This document shows, piece by piece, positions 43,459-55,145 of a stretch of DNA of 64,000 nucleotides. Position 1 is the stretch's first letter, and the number at the start of each line of letters is the position of its first letter. Location of the stretch: contig NC_073746.1 in the NCBI RefSeq assembly GCF_029784135.1, positions 282,049,348 through 282,113,347 of the forward strand. Direction: 5' to 3'. The DNA comes from Toxorhynchites rutilus septentrionalis (taxonomy: Eukaryota > Arthropoda > Insecta > Diptera > Culicidae). Both the position numbers and the translations under genes were made by a program. The notes under the pieces are model-generated. The model was not told the DNA's origin. It made no database searches and saw nothing but the letters and a program-made list of their open reading frames with translations.

Positions 43459-44045
43459 ATGGACAACGAAAGGCATATTATTTTTAAGGATATTTGTAGC
43501 AGTTTTTTCATGGAGCTGATGAGGCAAATAAGAGAAAGATTCGATTTTGATGATCCGACGCTCAAGGCTGCGACAATGTTAAATCCCAGAAACTTTTCCA
43601 ACGTGCATTAACGTTTTGTTGGAGGCGTTTCCAGGGTTCTCCGATGGGAATATACAAGATCCGGGGATGAATTCCGTACCCTCAAGTTAAAATTACTTCG
43701 TAAGAAAATCACGGTTCAGAAAACGAGCATGTGCAGGATTGGTGGACAAAAATTGAATGCCTAAAAAGAATTGACGGTTCGCTCTCATTTTCGGTGCTTC
43801 GATGCCTTGTTTGTATCGTTTTCACTATGCTTCACTCCTCGGCATCTGTCAAGCGATTTTTTTCTGAATATATTCAGAACAAAAATAAGCTTCTAAATCG
43901 GCTCAGCAACGATACGATGAACGCTATTTTGAGATCAAAAGATTTGATTAAACATCGTGGCGGCAGCTCGAAAAGTTTAATAAATGATAGTATGCAATCT
44001 AGATTCAGAAAACCTATGTGTAAGCATCATCCAACACACGAATGA
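43459..44045 (+). pseudogene. hAT transposase C-terminus (hATC dimerisation domain)
   Basis: A first frame (43459-43611) reads 'FMELMRQIRERFDFDDPTLK' then 'AATMLNPRNFS', like the helical region before the hAT dimerisation domain. A later frame (43731-44045) holds the signature 'SSASVKRFFSEYIQNKNK' and 'LLNRLSNDTMNAILRSKDLI', the hATC motif (SSxxxERxFS...KxxxRNRLSxxxLxxLLxLK). The catalytic RNase H-like core upstream is not recognisable. The hAT-like end 'atgacaacactg' lies at about 44226-44237. It is one transposase remnant broken by stops. Whether it once served the non-autonomous hAT elements at 6242 and 17055 is unknown. Confidence 0.83.
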
Positions 44046-44600
44046 CTTGCAAATGTAAGTTTAGTATTTTTAATAATGTAGTAATAAATGAGTATTTTTC
44101 CATGCTCATAAGATAGATTTTTCTCCACAACGAATATTTTCGATGGTACAGATTTTTCGTACAGATTTTTGGAAGAAAAAGTACAGATGAGAAAGATTTT
44201 TAACCCCTCTGGTACAGATTAAAATATGACAACACTGGCTGTAACTTCGTGAAAAATCAACGCATATCGATCGGATCAATTTCAAACTACAACTCTCAGA
44301 TATTAGAATATTTTACGTATATATGTTTATTTTAGTGTGTGTAAGTGTAGTGAATAACTGTACCGAGAAGAAAAAAAAATCGATTTTTTTCTGTTTTCCA
44401 AAGATTTTGTGGACTAATTCAATTTTTTGCTAATCAACTCAACAGCGAATCCAATTAACCTTATCAACCAGCTTTCATTTGGTTTCTAGAACGTTTCTGT
44501 AGGACCTTTTCATACAGAGATATTTCATTTTGAACAAAAAATAACCCCTTCGTCTTCGAGACAGGACAATCGGAATAGACCCACGCAAAGAGCACGAACT

Positions 44601-44790
44601 AGAGATTGGAAACTCGGAACATGGAACTGCAAGTCTCTCAATTTTCTTGCGAGTACCCAAATTCTTTCGGAAATATTGAGAGCCCGCAATTTCAACATCG
44701 TAGCGCTGCAGGAGGTGTGCTGGAAAGGTTCGATGGTGCGATCGTTCCAAGGTGGGTATACTATCCTCCAGAGCTACGGCAACACACGAA
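44601..44790 (+). pseudogene. RTE-type retrotransposon, endonuclease N-terminus
   Basis: The frame reads 'RDWKLGTWNCKSLNFLAST', 'ILRARNFNIVALQEVCW' and 'FQGGYTILQSYGNT'. The GTWN and ALQE blocks are the first catalytic motifs of the AP-like endonuclease (Asn and Glu intact). This is the part missing from the RTE copy at 23655, so it is a different copy of the same or a related family. It ends abruptly at about 44790. Confidence 0.8.
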
Positions 44791-45418
44791 GTTACAGAAT
44801 GTCAAAAAAATTAGCGACTTCGCACTCTGTTCCTCTAATTTTTTTTTTTTGGCAAGTGTGTATTTTCATGTTTCTTATTAACGAGTCTGATAGTACAAAA
44901 AGACGCGCTGTTTTTTTTTTAAGATTTCAAAAAATTATAAAAGCTACAATAATTATCAGACTACCTAAAGATACCACCCATCATCGCAAATATATCACAC
45001 TTCAATACGCGCATTTCGAAATTTACAACACTGCAGCATATCCTTCGGTTATTAAAGACCATGAACCACCGGCTCGTAATCTGATCTAAATATGATCTGA
45101 ATGAGGGTAAATCTGATAGGGGTCCATATAATTCTACGAAGGATTAGTTGGGAAACTTGTAACGGAATTCTTAACTTTTATAAACCATTTCGGAGATATA
45201 TAGCGGATCCAAGCATAGTGAATATCTTTGCAAGAGAATATTCGCCCATATATGGAGACCATTTTGCTATGATTTCATATGACTGGGAAGTCTTACCTCA
45301 CACGCTTGACAGCCCAGGAGTGAGCCAGCAGGTTTCACGTATTCTTTAAGATAACACAATTCAAGCATCTCCATCGCTCGTCTAATAAAACTGCCAGAAT
45401 TATGCAAACAACCAACTA
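44791..45418. other. Coding-like but unrecognised stretch
   Basis: Two frames (to 45089 and 45101-45349) read 'ITLQYAHFEIYNTAAYPSV' and 'SPIYGDHFAMISYDWEVLP'. The aromatic-rich composition differs from random AT-rich sequence, and the pieces lie in the same direction. No family was recognised. It may be a fragment of a host gene or of an unfamiliar transposon protein. Confidence 0.3.
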
Positions 45419-45475
45419 CAGTAGAACCCCGATTATCCACGGAATAATCTGGCTAGCTAATCGCGAATAAAGCTA
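45419..45475. mobile_element. Pogo/Tigger-type end, solo
   Basis: CAGTAGAACCCCGATTATCC followed by 'acggaataatctggc' matches the ends of the 310-bp MITE at 5763-6072. The opposite end was not found. Confidence 0.65.
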
Positions 45476-48400
45476 AATGCTAAATTTGACCAAGCAACCA
45501 TGGAACCAATTCCAAAAGTGTTGCAGCATCCACTGAGCAGTGTTATCATTTTGTACACACACTTGACATTCGAACTGGCACTCATATTAATTTAGATGGC
45601 ATCTGGCAACTCTGCTGGAAATGGCACCAACAAATTTCATGTGTGTCATAAGCCCTGTTTAGCGCCCTCGTCCCCATCCCTTCGTTCTTACCCACAGCTC
45701 CACACATTAATTGAAATCATGTTGATACGTTGATATTCCAACAAAACAACAATTCGAAACAGCTTCTCTAATCGAATCTTTCATTGCTAGAAATGTTTCC
45801 CGTCTCAACAAAATCGAAACCAAATTATCAAATTGGAAAATGATTAAATCTAATGAGGTTAATTTGGATTCAGTTTTAGGAAAATGGTCTCTCATCTTTC
45901 GCCTCGGCGTTTTGCTGCTCCTTCCTTCGCACTTCCATGAACTGTTCAATACATTGGCCTGACAGCGTCATTCCCAACGCCCGATTAAAAGACGATTAAC
46001 TTCTTTGAGTGGAGTAAAGTTTGCCACAAACAGGTTCGTTTCCACGGTGATACAGATGAACATATTTCAGATAAACCCGAAGGACAGCTCTCGGCTTCGA
46101 CACCGAACGCCGAGCGCGGATAACAAAGTTTAATAAATCGGAATTTATTATTCTTCTTTCTATTGAATAAATATCAGTTGAAGGATTCTAGATATAAAAT
46201 TTATATGCTGTTTGTTGCTTTTAGCTGCCATCCTTTGGATGAACGCGGACACTAATACAGCTAGATGATTGTTTAGTCCCTTTTGTCCGATATTCATGTT
46301 CGAACTCAAGACCAAAAGGATGGCCAGAGAAAAAATCCGCCATATGATACTCACATCTGAATATAATCCACTTACAACAATTCTACTTACTTTTTAGGTG
46401 AAATCGTTAGATTGCTTCTTAGAACATACACTCGTTGCACAAAACAATGAAATTATTAAAAATGTTTTCAGCAATATGTTAAGTTACGAAATCAGAACCA
46501 TTATGCATAGAATCTATTTTGTTTTTAAAAAACTGCTGTTTCACTGAAATAGCGGCGCTGGTTTCAGCATCACGGAGAATTTTTTGGTTTCTACTCCTAC
46601 ACCATATGAAAATTGAAAAACCAGCCCAGTAACATCCTCATCGGAACAATCGCCTAAGTTATGATGCTATTTCGAAAATCTATTAAACTCTAAGGAATTT
46701 TAATTCCTCCCAATACACTTGAACAAAAAAGGAGGGGAGAAACATCAATAAACGTCCGTTCCAAAAAAAAAAGTTCAAAACAAATGATCAGGATCACTCC
46801 TAGGCTCCATACCATTCCTCGCTGACTTCTCACCTCCTCTAGCACCGCTTCATCGCTCGACAGGATTATGTTCATAACTATCATTTGTTTTATCGCTTCG
46901 CTATGCTTCGGGATCTACAAGCCTCGAACGGTGGAAGGGCATCTCAATCCGGTGGTCGGCTTTCTTTGTAGCGTTTGTTCGTGCTGGAGGGTCACAACCT
47001 TAGCTAGCCACCACACAGTCGATCCTTTAATCCGTTCAAAATTACATCAGACCCATGACCCGTATGTGCGTTGGCTCAGTGCTGGTGCCTCCAGTGTAGC
47101 GCAACAAGATGCAATGATGGTGGCGAAGCAATTTAAATAGATTTAAGTTTTTTTTCTTTGGTTAAACAGTGCTGTGCGCTGTGTGATCATTAATTATTGT
47201 AATGTTCACGAAGCCAATAATAACCGGTTTTTTGTTCGCTAGATTTTGGGAAAATATGATACACAACCTGTTATGAAGCTGCTGATGCCGATGATCGTCC
47301 AAATTAACGCGAGGATGGAGGAAGCATCCCTTTCGTAGATAATCGCAGGCTGGTAGTGGTGAATCAATCAATCATACGCTTGCGTGTGGTTGAACTATCT
47401 TGGCATTTCAGTGTTCATGGGAGAAAAGTACTGTTTGAACTGCTTAACCGCAGCTGTAGGAGAACGAAAGTTGATGAGTGATCGTTTGTTGATTATTTCC
47501 CAGTGGGTGGTTTATTGGTAACAATGCACTCGCGGCCTAACGGAGGCTGCATCCGTTGAACCCGAATCAACAATAGATTGGGATCAATTCCAAGATTCTT
47601 CGCTTCAATTAGGATATTAAGAAATTTTCCAGTAGTAATTGATGTTTACTCTCCAATAATAATATAATCAATTTTTCTACAGGATATGAACACTCTAATT
47701 TCATACGTTTCAACCGAAAATGCTCTGTTCGGTTCACTTTTTTTTTCTTTTTTCTCACGACTCACCTTTATTATAATTTTTATTTCATTCTCCAAACAAT
47801 GTTTGTGTCCTCATTAATATTATGATGATAAAAGAAGGGTTCGTTCTATCATCGAATAGTCGTTTAAAATGATTCCTCACTCTACGCACAATAAACAAAT
47901 TAATCAGGAACAGAACATATTCATTTTCACTTTCGCTTTCTTCTGTCATTTATGTTGTTTCAGTATATTGACAAAAGTTTCTGTTTCAGTGAGACTTGCA
48001 ACTCAATCTGTTTAAGAAACGTAAATTCCATCATCAAACTGGGCGAGACCATACACTCAAGTTCAATCAAAAAGTGTGTTTTAGCGGCGTATTTGCCCTC
48101 TTATGTGTGATTCATTTACTGATAATTAAAATTCTGGAAATGGGTAGCCTATCATTCCATCCAATATCTTGTATTTTGCTCTGGAGCTACAACGTTTTAA
48201 CTCGCGTTCTATAAGTGCGTTGAAGATACGCTAGGTGACATTAGGATGATTAGATTTCGTACTGATTATAACTTTTAGATTGTTTGAACCAGTTCGTGCG
48301 CATATCAGAAGATGGACACTAACAATTAGAAAATACGCCGTATATTACTTTGATAAAGGCAAAAATGCTAGCAAGGCGTCTAAAAATGTGAATAGTATTT

Positions 48401-49292
48401 ATTAGACCCAGTGGGTCATGATCAATGATCTTGTATCGCCTTTAAGTTGACATTGTCAATATCGGTTGATTTTTGCAAAAACGAATCGAGTAAAAACTAA
48501 GATGGATAGTAACAAATCCAATCTGCAAATGAATCGTTATGCCCACTGACCGCCACATTAGATGATCTCGAAGGGAATGATCCCCCCTTTGAACGTGTTG
48601 AGATTTCCGTTTCTCGATTGTAGTTAACCACTATAATAAATATATAAGCGTAAATTGGTTTTCAACTGGTAACTTTATTCGTCTTGATTGTCCAAGGTGG
48701 TTGAAGGACTACATGTTGGTCTACAGTTTACAATCAGCTGATCCGGGAGCACTGGCATTAGGTCGCATACTGAATTTTAAAACTATACACATGTTCGACA
48801 TGTTCGATGTATATTGTCATCAGCCTACCCAAATTTCGTTTTGCCTGCCGAGATTGGGCCGAATATAATGTCATCGATCGACCCCAAATACTGCCAACTT
48901 GCAATCAATTATGAACTTTTCGTATGTATTTGAGAGACAATTTGGAGCCACTTTTTACCAACATATGCAAAACATCGACCTACCTGCAGCGGAACCAAAT
49001 TACAAAAACTACCATCGTATTCAAAAGTGAGCTGAAAATAAATGAAACACCATTGACACCTTCATTCACGCAATAATCATAAAAATTGTAACGGATTGTA
49101 TCTAGGAAACGACAGCAGTTTTCGATTTAGAACTACGGATTTATATTATTCAATCCACTTGTTTATCACTTCGGATATTATTTTAGAATGCATCGAAATA
49201 TTTTAAATAATTATAAGCTATTTAGCTATTTAGCTATTTTATTACTTCAGTAGACTCGACTCATACATGTGACTCAGAATCGTCGAAAGCTA
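45476..49292. other. Unassigned, largely host-like sequence
   Basis: 45530-46130, 46690-47160 and 47480-47640 are GC-richer and non-repetitive. The frame at 46868-47140 has a hydrophobic start but no domain. 49205-49245 has short 'ctatttag' tandem units. Nothing else is supported. Confidence 0.3.
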
Positions 49293-49727
49293 TTGGCGAT
49301 CTAACGCAAAACGTAAACGATCGGTGAGACATCTGGATTTAGTTTTTGAACTAAGAAAATGATGATAAGGTAACCTAAAACTCAAAAACAAATCACGTAT
49401 ATTTACTTCCGGTATTTCCAAGGTAGTTCTCACATGCAGAAACCATGCATTTTTCAACTTATTTTTAATTGTGCTCTCGAATTTCGTTTTTTGATTCAAC
49501 CATTGGCAACATTTATACAGTTTTCACTACTGAAAGAGGTAATGAAATAACATGCGCAGAATTAAATTTCTTAAAAACTCATCGCAATCAAATAATCTTT
49601 TATGATTATAACATTGTAATTTATGGAAAGAACTACAAACCTTTCATAAGCTCACATACCAAAATTTACCATCATCACTTTCACCGCAGCGCCGCCTAGG
49701 TGTAGATTTGTGCGTTAGATCGCCAAT
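49293..49727. mobile_element. MITE of 435 bp with 16-bp perfect TIRs
   Basis: TTGGCGATCTAACGCA at 49293-49308 is the exact reverse complement of 49711-49726. The interior is AT-rich. A 69-codon minus-strand frame fills part of it but has no recognised motif. Confidence 0.8.
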
Positions 49728-50540
49728 CAGCACTTCTCGTTTATTTGGTTCCGTCATCGCTTTAAGTTGAACTGCACTGTCAACTCGCATCAGACTTTCT
49801 CCTTCCCACACAGATATCGATCACAAACTATAAACACTTTTGCTCCTATATTTCGCTTGAGATGTGATCGAACTCCACAACATGCAACAGTAAAGTTTTA
49901 CTGCTGGAATTTGAAAGCGAAAAATTTGTGAAAGATACATTGTATCTATTGTAACTTTAATGTTGGTTGCTTCGTGAAATTTCATATCAATGACCGATCA
50001 TGCATTATAAAACTTTTAGCACAAGTGTAAGTGTAAAATTGTATATGGTAGCGGTTGTGTTAAAATGACTCGAAATTGGAAAAATGAAGGAGTTCCGTGT
50101 TCCGTTGGATTGGATTGAATAAATTGATTGAATAAACACTCAGGAAGTAAAATTTATAAATGAAATTACCTTTCCAATTTCAAATATATTTTCTCTATAA
50201 TAAAGTAACCCTTTTTCTGGTGAGAACAATTGATAATTTTGTTCGATAATTATAATTATCTTATATTACATTGATGAGTTTTTTTTTCATTTCATCCATA
50301 CATAACACAGGAGCCATCTCGTTCAGGGCCGCAGAGGGCGGCTTTCATCATATCCCATTTAATTTTTCCATCTTCTATCATGATACGCACCAATCATCAT
50401 CCTTCTATCATCATCACTCATCACGAGTGAACAAGCAATACCTAACAACCAAAACGGCCCTTTTCCGGGCCACCAATTCATTATCGAAGAGTTTAACAAT
50501 GTAATTCTTCAAACATATCCAAAACAACAGATAGCCTAAC
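49728..50540. other. Unassigned stretch
   Basis: 50270-50500 has a CAT-rich patch ('catcatccttctatcatcat') and moderate GC; no feature can be named. Confidence 0.3.
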
Positions 50541-51039
50541 GGAATCCTACGTCAACTATGCGGTCGTGTCTCGGACACAACCCTCCTGTGACTTTTTGTA
50601 TCGAGCTGTGTGTATATGTGTGTGAAATCACCATTTGGCATGAACGATATCGGCTCATTTTGCTGAGCTTGCTAGCTCGTTCGCAACTGTGGTTTCATGT
50701 CATTCCATTTTTGTTTTCGCCTCTAACCTTGAGAAGGGCCCTTGTGGAAAGAAACTCTACTCCATACTCCTTCTTCATCTGTCTTGAGAATGACAATCCA
50801 CTCCTGCTTGACGCTCTCCGGCAACGATGTTGCTTCGATGACCACCAAGCGAGAAGTGGTGTGACTTCATGATGATGATGATTTTGAATTAAAGAGACTC
50901 GCTACAATAGATCAAAACAATAGATCAAACTCATGGTCGCAGTGGTACAATGTTCCTACAGAAGAAAGAGGCTTTAAACTTTTCAGTTCATTCGCCTCTA
51001 GTGTGACTTAAATCGCGGATGGCTTATTTATACCAAACT
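50541..51039. mobile_element. GACGTAG-family fragments with a minus-strand histone-like unit
   Basis: 50541-50590 is an outer end ('cctacgtcaactatgcggtc', then the dyad 'gtgtctcggacacaac'). 50690-50875, on the opposite strand, is homologous to the mini-unit in A1 and to 35190-35310. Its hairpin GGCCCTTCTCAAGGTT (minus strand of 50725-50740) has four or five of six stem pairs. Its leader contains 'ggtggtcatcgaagcaac', which also resembles the shared tail of the H2A copies ('ggtggacatcaagacaac'). Confidence 0.55.
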
Positions 51040-51595
51040 AGCTGAACCGGCAAACGTTTTTCTGCCATATAATTTATTTCTAGAGAATGTTTTGATTGAT
51101 AAACATAAGGAATACATTTCAAGAGAGTTGTATGTTACCGTTCAGATCTGTAAAATTGATCTTAATGATGATTTTCACTGCGAATCATAAAAATGAGTAC
51201 CTCTATTTTTCGAACTTCCCCTTTTTATTTGAAATATCCTTATTTTATACAATCATCTCATATATTTTCCAAAGTATTCTATCATTCTAATTTGGGCGAG
51301 GACAAACTCAAAAAATACATGGACCAGGCAGATCTGATCAGCCGTTCTCCCGTGATGATGAGTTAGACGTACGTGGGAAAATCCTTCTTTTATATATAAA
51401 GATATGCATAGTAATTTTTTTCGAAATTTTCTAATCATCTCAAATATTTTCCAAAGTATTCTATCATTGTAATTTAACTCAATATTAACTCACAAAATAT
51501 TTGGACGACGCAGATCTGATCAGCCGTTCTCCTGTGATGATACGTTATACGTACGTGAGAAAAACTCTCTTTTATATATAAAGATATGTTGGAAT
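51040..51595 (-). mobile_element. Helitron-like 3' end with two ~150-bp internal repeats
   Basis: The minus strand ends in 'gtttgccggttcagctag' before T (51040). Two repeats, about 51265-51415 and 51455-51590, share 'ctgatcagccgttctcc', 'gatgat' and 'ttttatatataaagatatg'; a third homologue lies at 17745-17876. Confidence 0.6.
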
Positions 51596-51599
51596 CGGG

Positions 51600-51890
51600 C
51601 AGAAACGAATGTATCAGTTGCTCGTGATGGACTGCACGGGTAGAAAAGCACACAAATCGGCCGAACATGTATAGGAAAATGAGAATGCTTCCAGTTTTCA
51701 TTAATTTAAACTGTATAGGGATTAGTGAATTGTAAGGTATAGCACATCGAACAAATCTTAGAGAATTTCCGATTCGAATGATGTGCAAATCATCAGAATT
51801 TGTACGCTGTGAAAATAGTTATTAGCGTTAACTTTATTTCATAAAAACGGCACCTGTTTTCTGATTTGACACCCTTCCTGAAAGACGATT
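51600..51890 (-). mobile_element. GACGTAG-family repeat fragment A4
   Basis: It matches 60870-61115 in the same orientation ('caaatcttagagaatttccg', 'aactttatttcataaaaacg', 'ttttctgatttg'), ending at a degenerate terminus 'gaaagacgatt'. Confidence 0.75.
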
Positions 51891-52141
51891 AAAATATTAT
51901 TAAGTTAGGATTAGTCCAGGCTTCCTAACAGCAGAGTTAAAGCGGCTTCAGAAATTGAATTAAAGAACAAAAATTAATCGAAATCGACCTATCGTCAACC
52001 GAACACTACAAATAATGAATGTACTGAGCGAAACGGCATCATAGCAACAGTTGCTTTTTGCAATTCTCTCTGAACCGTTATTCGAAACACAGAAAAGAAT
52101 GGATCGCGAAACAAATTGTGTGAGTATGGATTGTTTTAATT

Positions 52142-52389
52142 GAGAGGCTTAGAATGAAAGGGGTGTAAGTGATTTGATCGATTTCTCTACATCGATTCTC
52201 TCTTTTGGTCATAACTTAGTCATAACCCAGCTGTATTTGACAATGTGGAATTTAGATCAGAACCTCAACTATCGGATTACATTGCAAACTTAATTTGGAA
52301 CATTTTTGCAGTTAATTTATTAACTAAAGAAAAAGTTGATGAAGAGAAATCGATCAAGTCACTTACACCCCTTGCATTCTAAGCCCCTC
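52142..52389 (+). mobile_element. MITE family M1, copy 2 (248 bp)
   Basis: The left end GAGAGGCTTAGAATGAAAGG and inverted right end CATTCTAAGCCCCTC match copies 1 and 3. AATT flanks both sides (52138-52141 and 52390-52393). Confidence 0.9.
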
Positions 52390-52706
52390 AATTTATACTA
52401 ACTGAAAATAACCTCTTCACTCTTTTATTCCAGGAACAATATCAACCGCATTTTCTAGCAGATAGTACCGAAGCAGTATTGTCTGGTCACGTTCATCTTC
52501 AAGAGATGCTCGAGAATCTTCCCGCAGGAGTTTGAACCGGTGTGTGGCACGGCCGGGAAAATCTGTTAAAACGAATCAATTCTTGTGAAACAATATGGTT
52601 CAAAAGGCATGTATTTTACTTCCCTTTTTTAATAATAAAATAACTAAAATTATTCATAAATGTATTTTCCATTTTAATGCTTCGTTCCATAAAAAAAATC
52701 AATATA

Positions 52707-52926
52707 CAGCCCTATTCTGTATTCCGGCGGATTTCCATTTCGTTCGAAACCGTTATTTCGTTCGAGTTATAATTTTGCGTTCCTTATTTCGAACGTTTTG
52801 CCCATTAAATGTTCGAAGAAAACCAGATCGGACGAAAGGCAAAAACTACTCGAACGGAATACAAAATTGATTTTCATCAACTCGTGTTCGAAATATTTCG
52901 AATCGATCGAAATACAGAATAGGGGT
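52707..52926. mobile_element. MITE of about 220 bp
   Basis: CCCTATTCTGTATT at 52710-52723 is inverted at 52911-52924. The interior is rich in 'ttcgttcgaa' and 'tcgaaatatttcgaatcg' inverted motifs, so the whole element can fold. Confidence 0.7.
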
Positions 52927-53234
52927 GATAAACAAGAGGCGAGCAGTGCTGGAAGCAGCGTCGATGCCTTGCACATGTTGGAAAGAAAGTGGCGTCAAGT
53001 TGTTCGATGAATTAATATGAAAGGTCGAAAAATCGATTGCAAGATGGCGTATTTGAGGTCGATCGTTGACATTTTATCGGTCCAATCATGGCTGCCAAAA
53101 CGGAATTTCGGTACTTATTTTTTCAAATGTCTTCACTTGTGACGAAAAAAATGTCTTCTAATGTCTTCACAAACACAAACATAAAGCATGCTTTTGAACA
53201 AAGTTTGGCAGCTTATTCAATATTTATCCTAATT

Positions 53235-53489
53235 GAGGGGCTTAGAATGCAAGGGGTGTAAGTGACTTGATCGATTTCTCTTCATCAACTTTTTCTTCAG
53301 TTAATAACTCAACTACAAAAACGTTCCAATTTGAGTTTGCTATAGAATCCGATAGATGAGGTTCTGACCTATCTTCCGCATTGTCAAATACAGCTGGGAA
53401 TGTATTTGCAGCTAAGTTATGACCAAAAGAGAAAGTCGATGTAGAGAAATCGATCAAATCACTTACACCCCTTTCATTCTAAGCCCCTC
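53235..53489 (-). mobile_element. MITE family M1, copy 3 (255 bp, inverted)
   Basis: Ends are GAGGGGCTTAGAATGCAAGG and CATTCTAAGCCCCTC, flanked by AATT (53231-53234 and 53490-53493). Its interior is the reverse complement of copies 1 and 2, 850 bp from copy 2. Confidence 0.92.
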
Positions 53490-53674
53490 AATTAGCATTG
53501 TTATATAGCCCATTTCATTAAACTTACCTTGAGGTTTTGAAATTTATTTCAATAAATGTAAACAAAGAATATATTCCGCAACTTCGAACTAAATGTTGAG
53601 TGAATAATTAGGTTGAACAGTTAGGGCGTTCAGATAACGCTTGACAGTTTACAGTTATTCTATTGCTTATCTCA

Positions 53675-53865
53675 CGAAACATAACATTTTAATGTGATAG
53701 ATGCGTAAAAATATTTCCTATCTATTGATACAAACATCTTTCCGATCTATTAAGAAATGTTCGAGTTATAAGCATTCGAAATCTTTAATTTTTTCATGCA
53801 TGTTCTGTGTTAAATATTCTGGTTTTCAAATATTCTGGTTAGACGCAGTCCCACTTCAAAAAAAA
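53675..53865 (+). repeat. Terminal fragment of the histone-bearing element
   Basis: About 190 bp ('gatagatgcgtaaaaatatt', 'gttcgagttataagcattc', 'ttctggttagacgcagtccc') match 27395-27571, the right end of the histone-bearing insertion, with a degenerate terminus. Confidence 0.8.
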
Positions 53866-53869
53866 CAGT

Positions 53870-54220
53870 AGCAAGATTTCATGATACTCAAAACATCATG
53901 AAACCGGGGGTATTTTGAGCATTGTTTTTTTCTTCCATACAAGCTTCACATTCAATGAAAATAATTACGACACCATATTTTGTGAAACCAATACAAATAT
54001 TTGATTGGCGATTTTTCTTCACCCGAATAACCTCGCCGATCTTTTTTTCAATATGAACTGATGCATTATCCTTTTGGAATACCCGATCATCACAATGTTT
54101 TGCTGTAAAAATAGTAAATGATTCTGAAACACTCGATATTTAAGCCGATTTACTGTTTCATTTGATCTCCCCCGAGCGACATATAACAATGGACGAGATT
54201 GGTACGTTGTTTTGACCCAA
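53870..54220 (-). pseudogene. Tc1-like transposase fragment around the second catalytic Asp
   Basis: Minus strand, about 54090 down to 54040: 'RVFQKDNASVHIEKKIGEVI', matching the FQQDNAPIHxS block of Tc1-like transposases. Upstream, a decayed stretch ('SSVSESFTIFTAKHC') fits the preceding YxxxL...LxPF region. The PIE block is not recognised. It is a short orphan piece. Confidence 0.55.
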
Positions 54221-54420
54221 TACCTTAGGGGCTGTCCACATACCACGTGGACAGAAAAAGCACGGTTTTAGACTCCCTCCTCCCCCTCCGTGGACAAGCG
54301 TGGATATTTTCATACCCCTACCCCCTTTGTCCACGTGGACATTTTTACTTTTTAAATTAAAATAATTAAGGAAAGAGCTGATTTGCGTCTAAATTCTATT
54401 TAATTTTTCATTCCATTTAA

Positions 54421-55120
54421 GGGGGACCCCTGTCTGGAAGGTCGGAAAATGATGAATTTTCTTGGATTTTTTTCGAATGTTACGAATAAAGTGAAGAGCT
54501 CGGATATTTTAGTTATTGTTTAAGGTATATTTTAAGATGTATTTTCATTTTTTAAGTGAATAATGATTATTACGCTGTTGACAGCTGGATGCGTAGATGC
54601 TGTCTGAAAATTGTTATCGGTTGGTTAAAATTGGTGGTATCGGTTCTGAAGCAACGGGGTGTCGTAGAACAAATTCCAATGAATATTTTGAAGCATTAGG
54701 ACGATACTTAAAGCGTATAGGGTTTTTTTCGAAAAATTGCCGAAATGGCGACCATTTTTGTTAAAAATGGGTTACTTTTTTTAAAAAATTAAAAGAAGTT
54801 ATAAAAAAACGAAAAAAAGAGATATCAAAAAACGGCTATGTAACGCTTTAGATAATCCATTTTTAAAGGCTGATAAAAAATTTCAGCCAAATCGGTCGAA
54901 TAGATCCTAAGATATTGATACTGCCAGTTGAAATAACACGGTATCGAGAAAAACTCGTTTCAAAATTCGTACAGTAATACTATATCCCTTGAGGTGAGGT
55001 CATACTTTTGGCTGTAACTTTCCAACGAAATCAAATATCGAAAAGGAGCATAAGCTTCCCAAAAATGCAAAAAAAAAACAAAGTTCAATTTTTTCGATTT
55101 TCCAGACCGGGATCCCTCCT
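54421..55120. mobile_element. TTAA-flanked MITE, 700 bp, nested
   Basis: The left end GGGGGACCCCTGTCTGGAAG and inverted right end GGAGGGATCCCGGTCTGGAA form TIRs with a few differences. TTAA flanks both (54417-54420 and 55121-55124), the piggyBac target. The interior is AT-rich and non-coding. Confidence 0.7.
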
Positions 55121-55145
55121 TAAGTTGTTTTTGTTTCAAATTTCA

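Noticed and set aside
46868..47140. Small secreted protein (90 codons, hydrophobic start)
   Set aside because: The signal-like start is AT-driven; the rest has no domain and no gene context.
49290..49499. Basic 69-codon protein in the 435-bp MITE
   Set aside because: No motif, and it overlaps the terminal repeat; most likely a chance frame.
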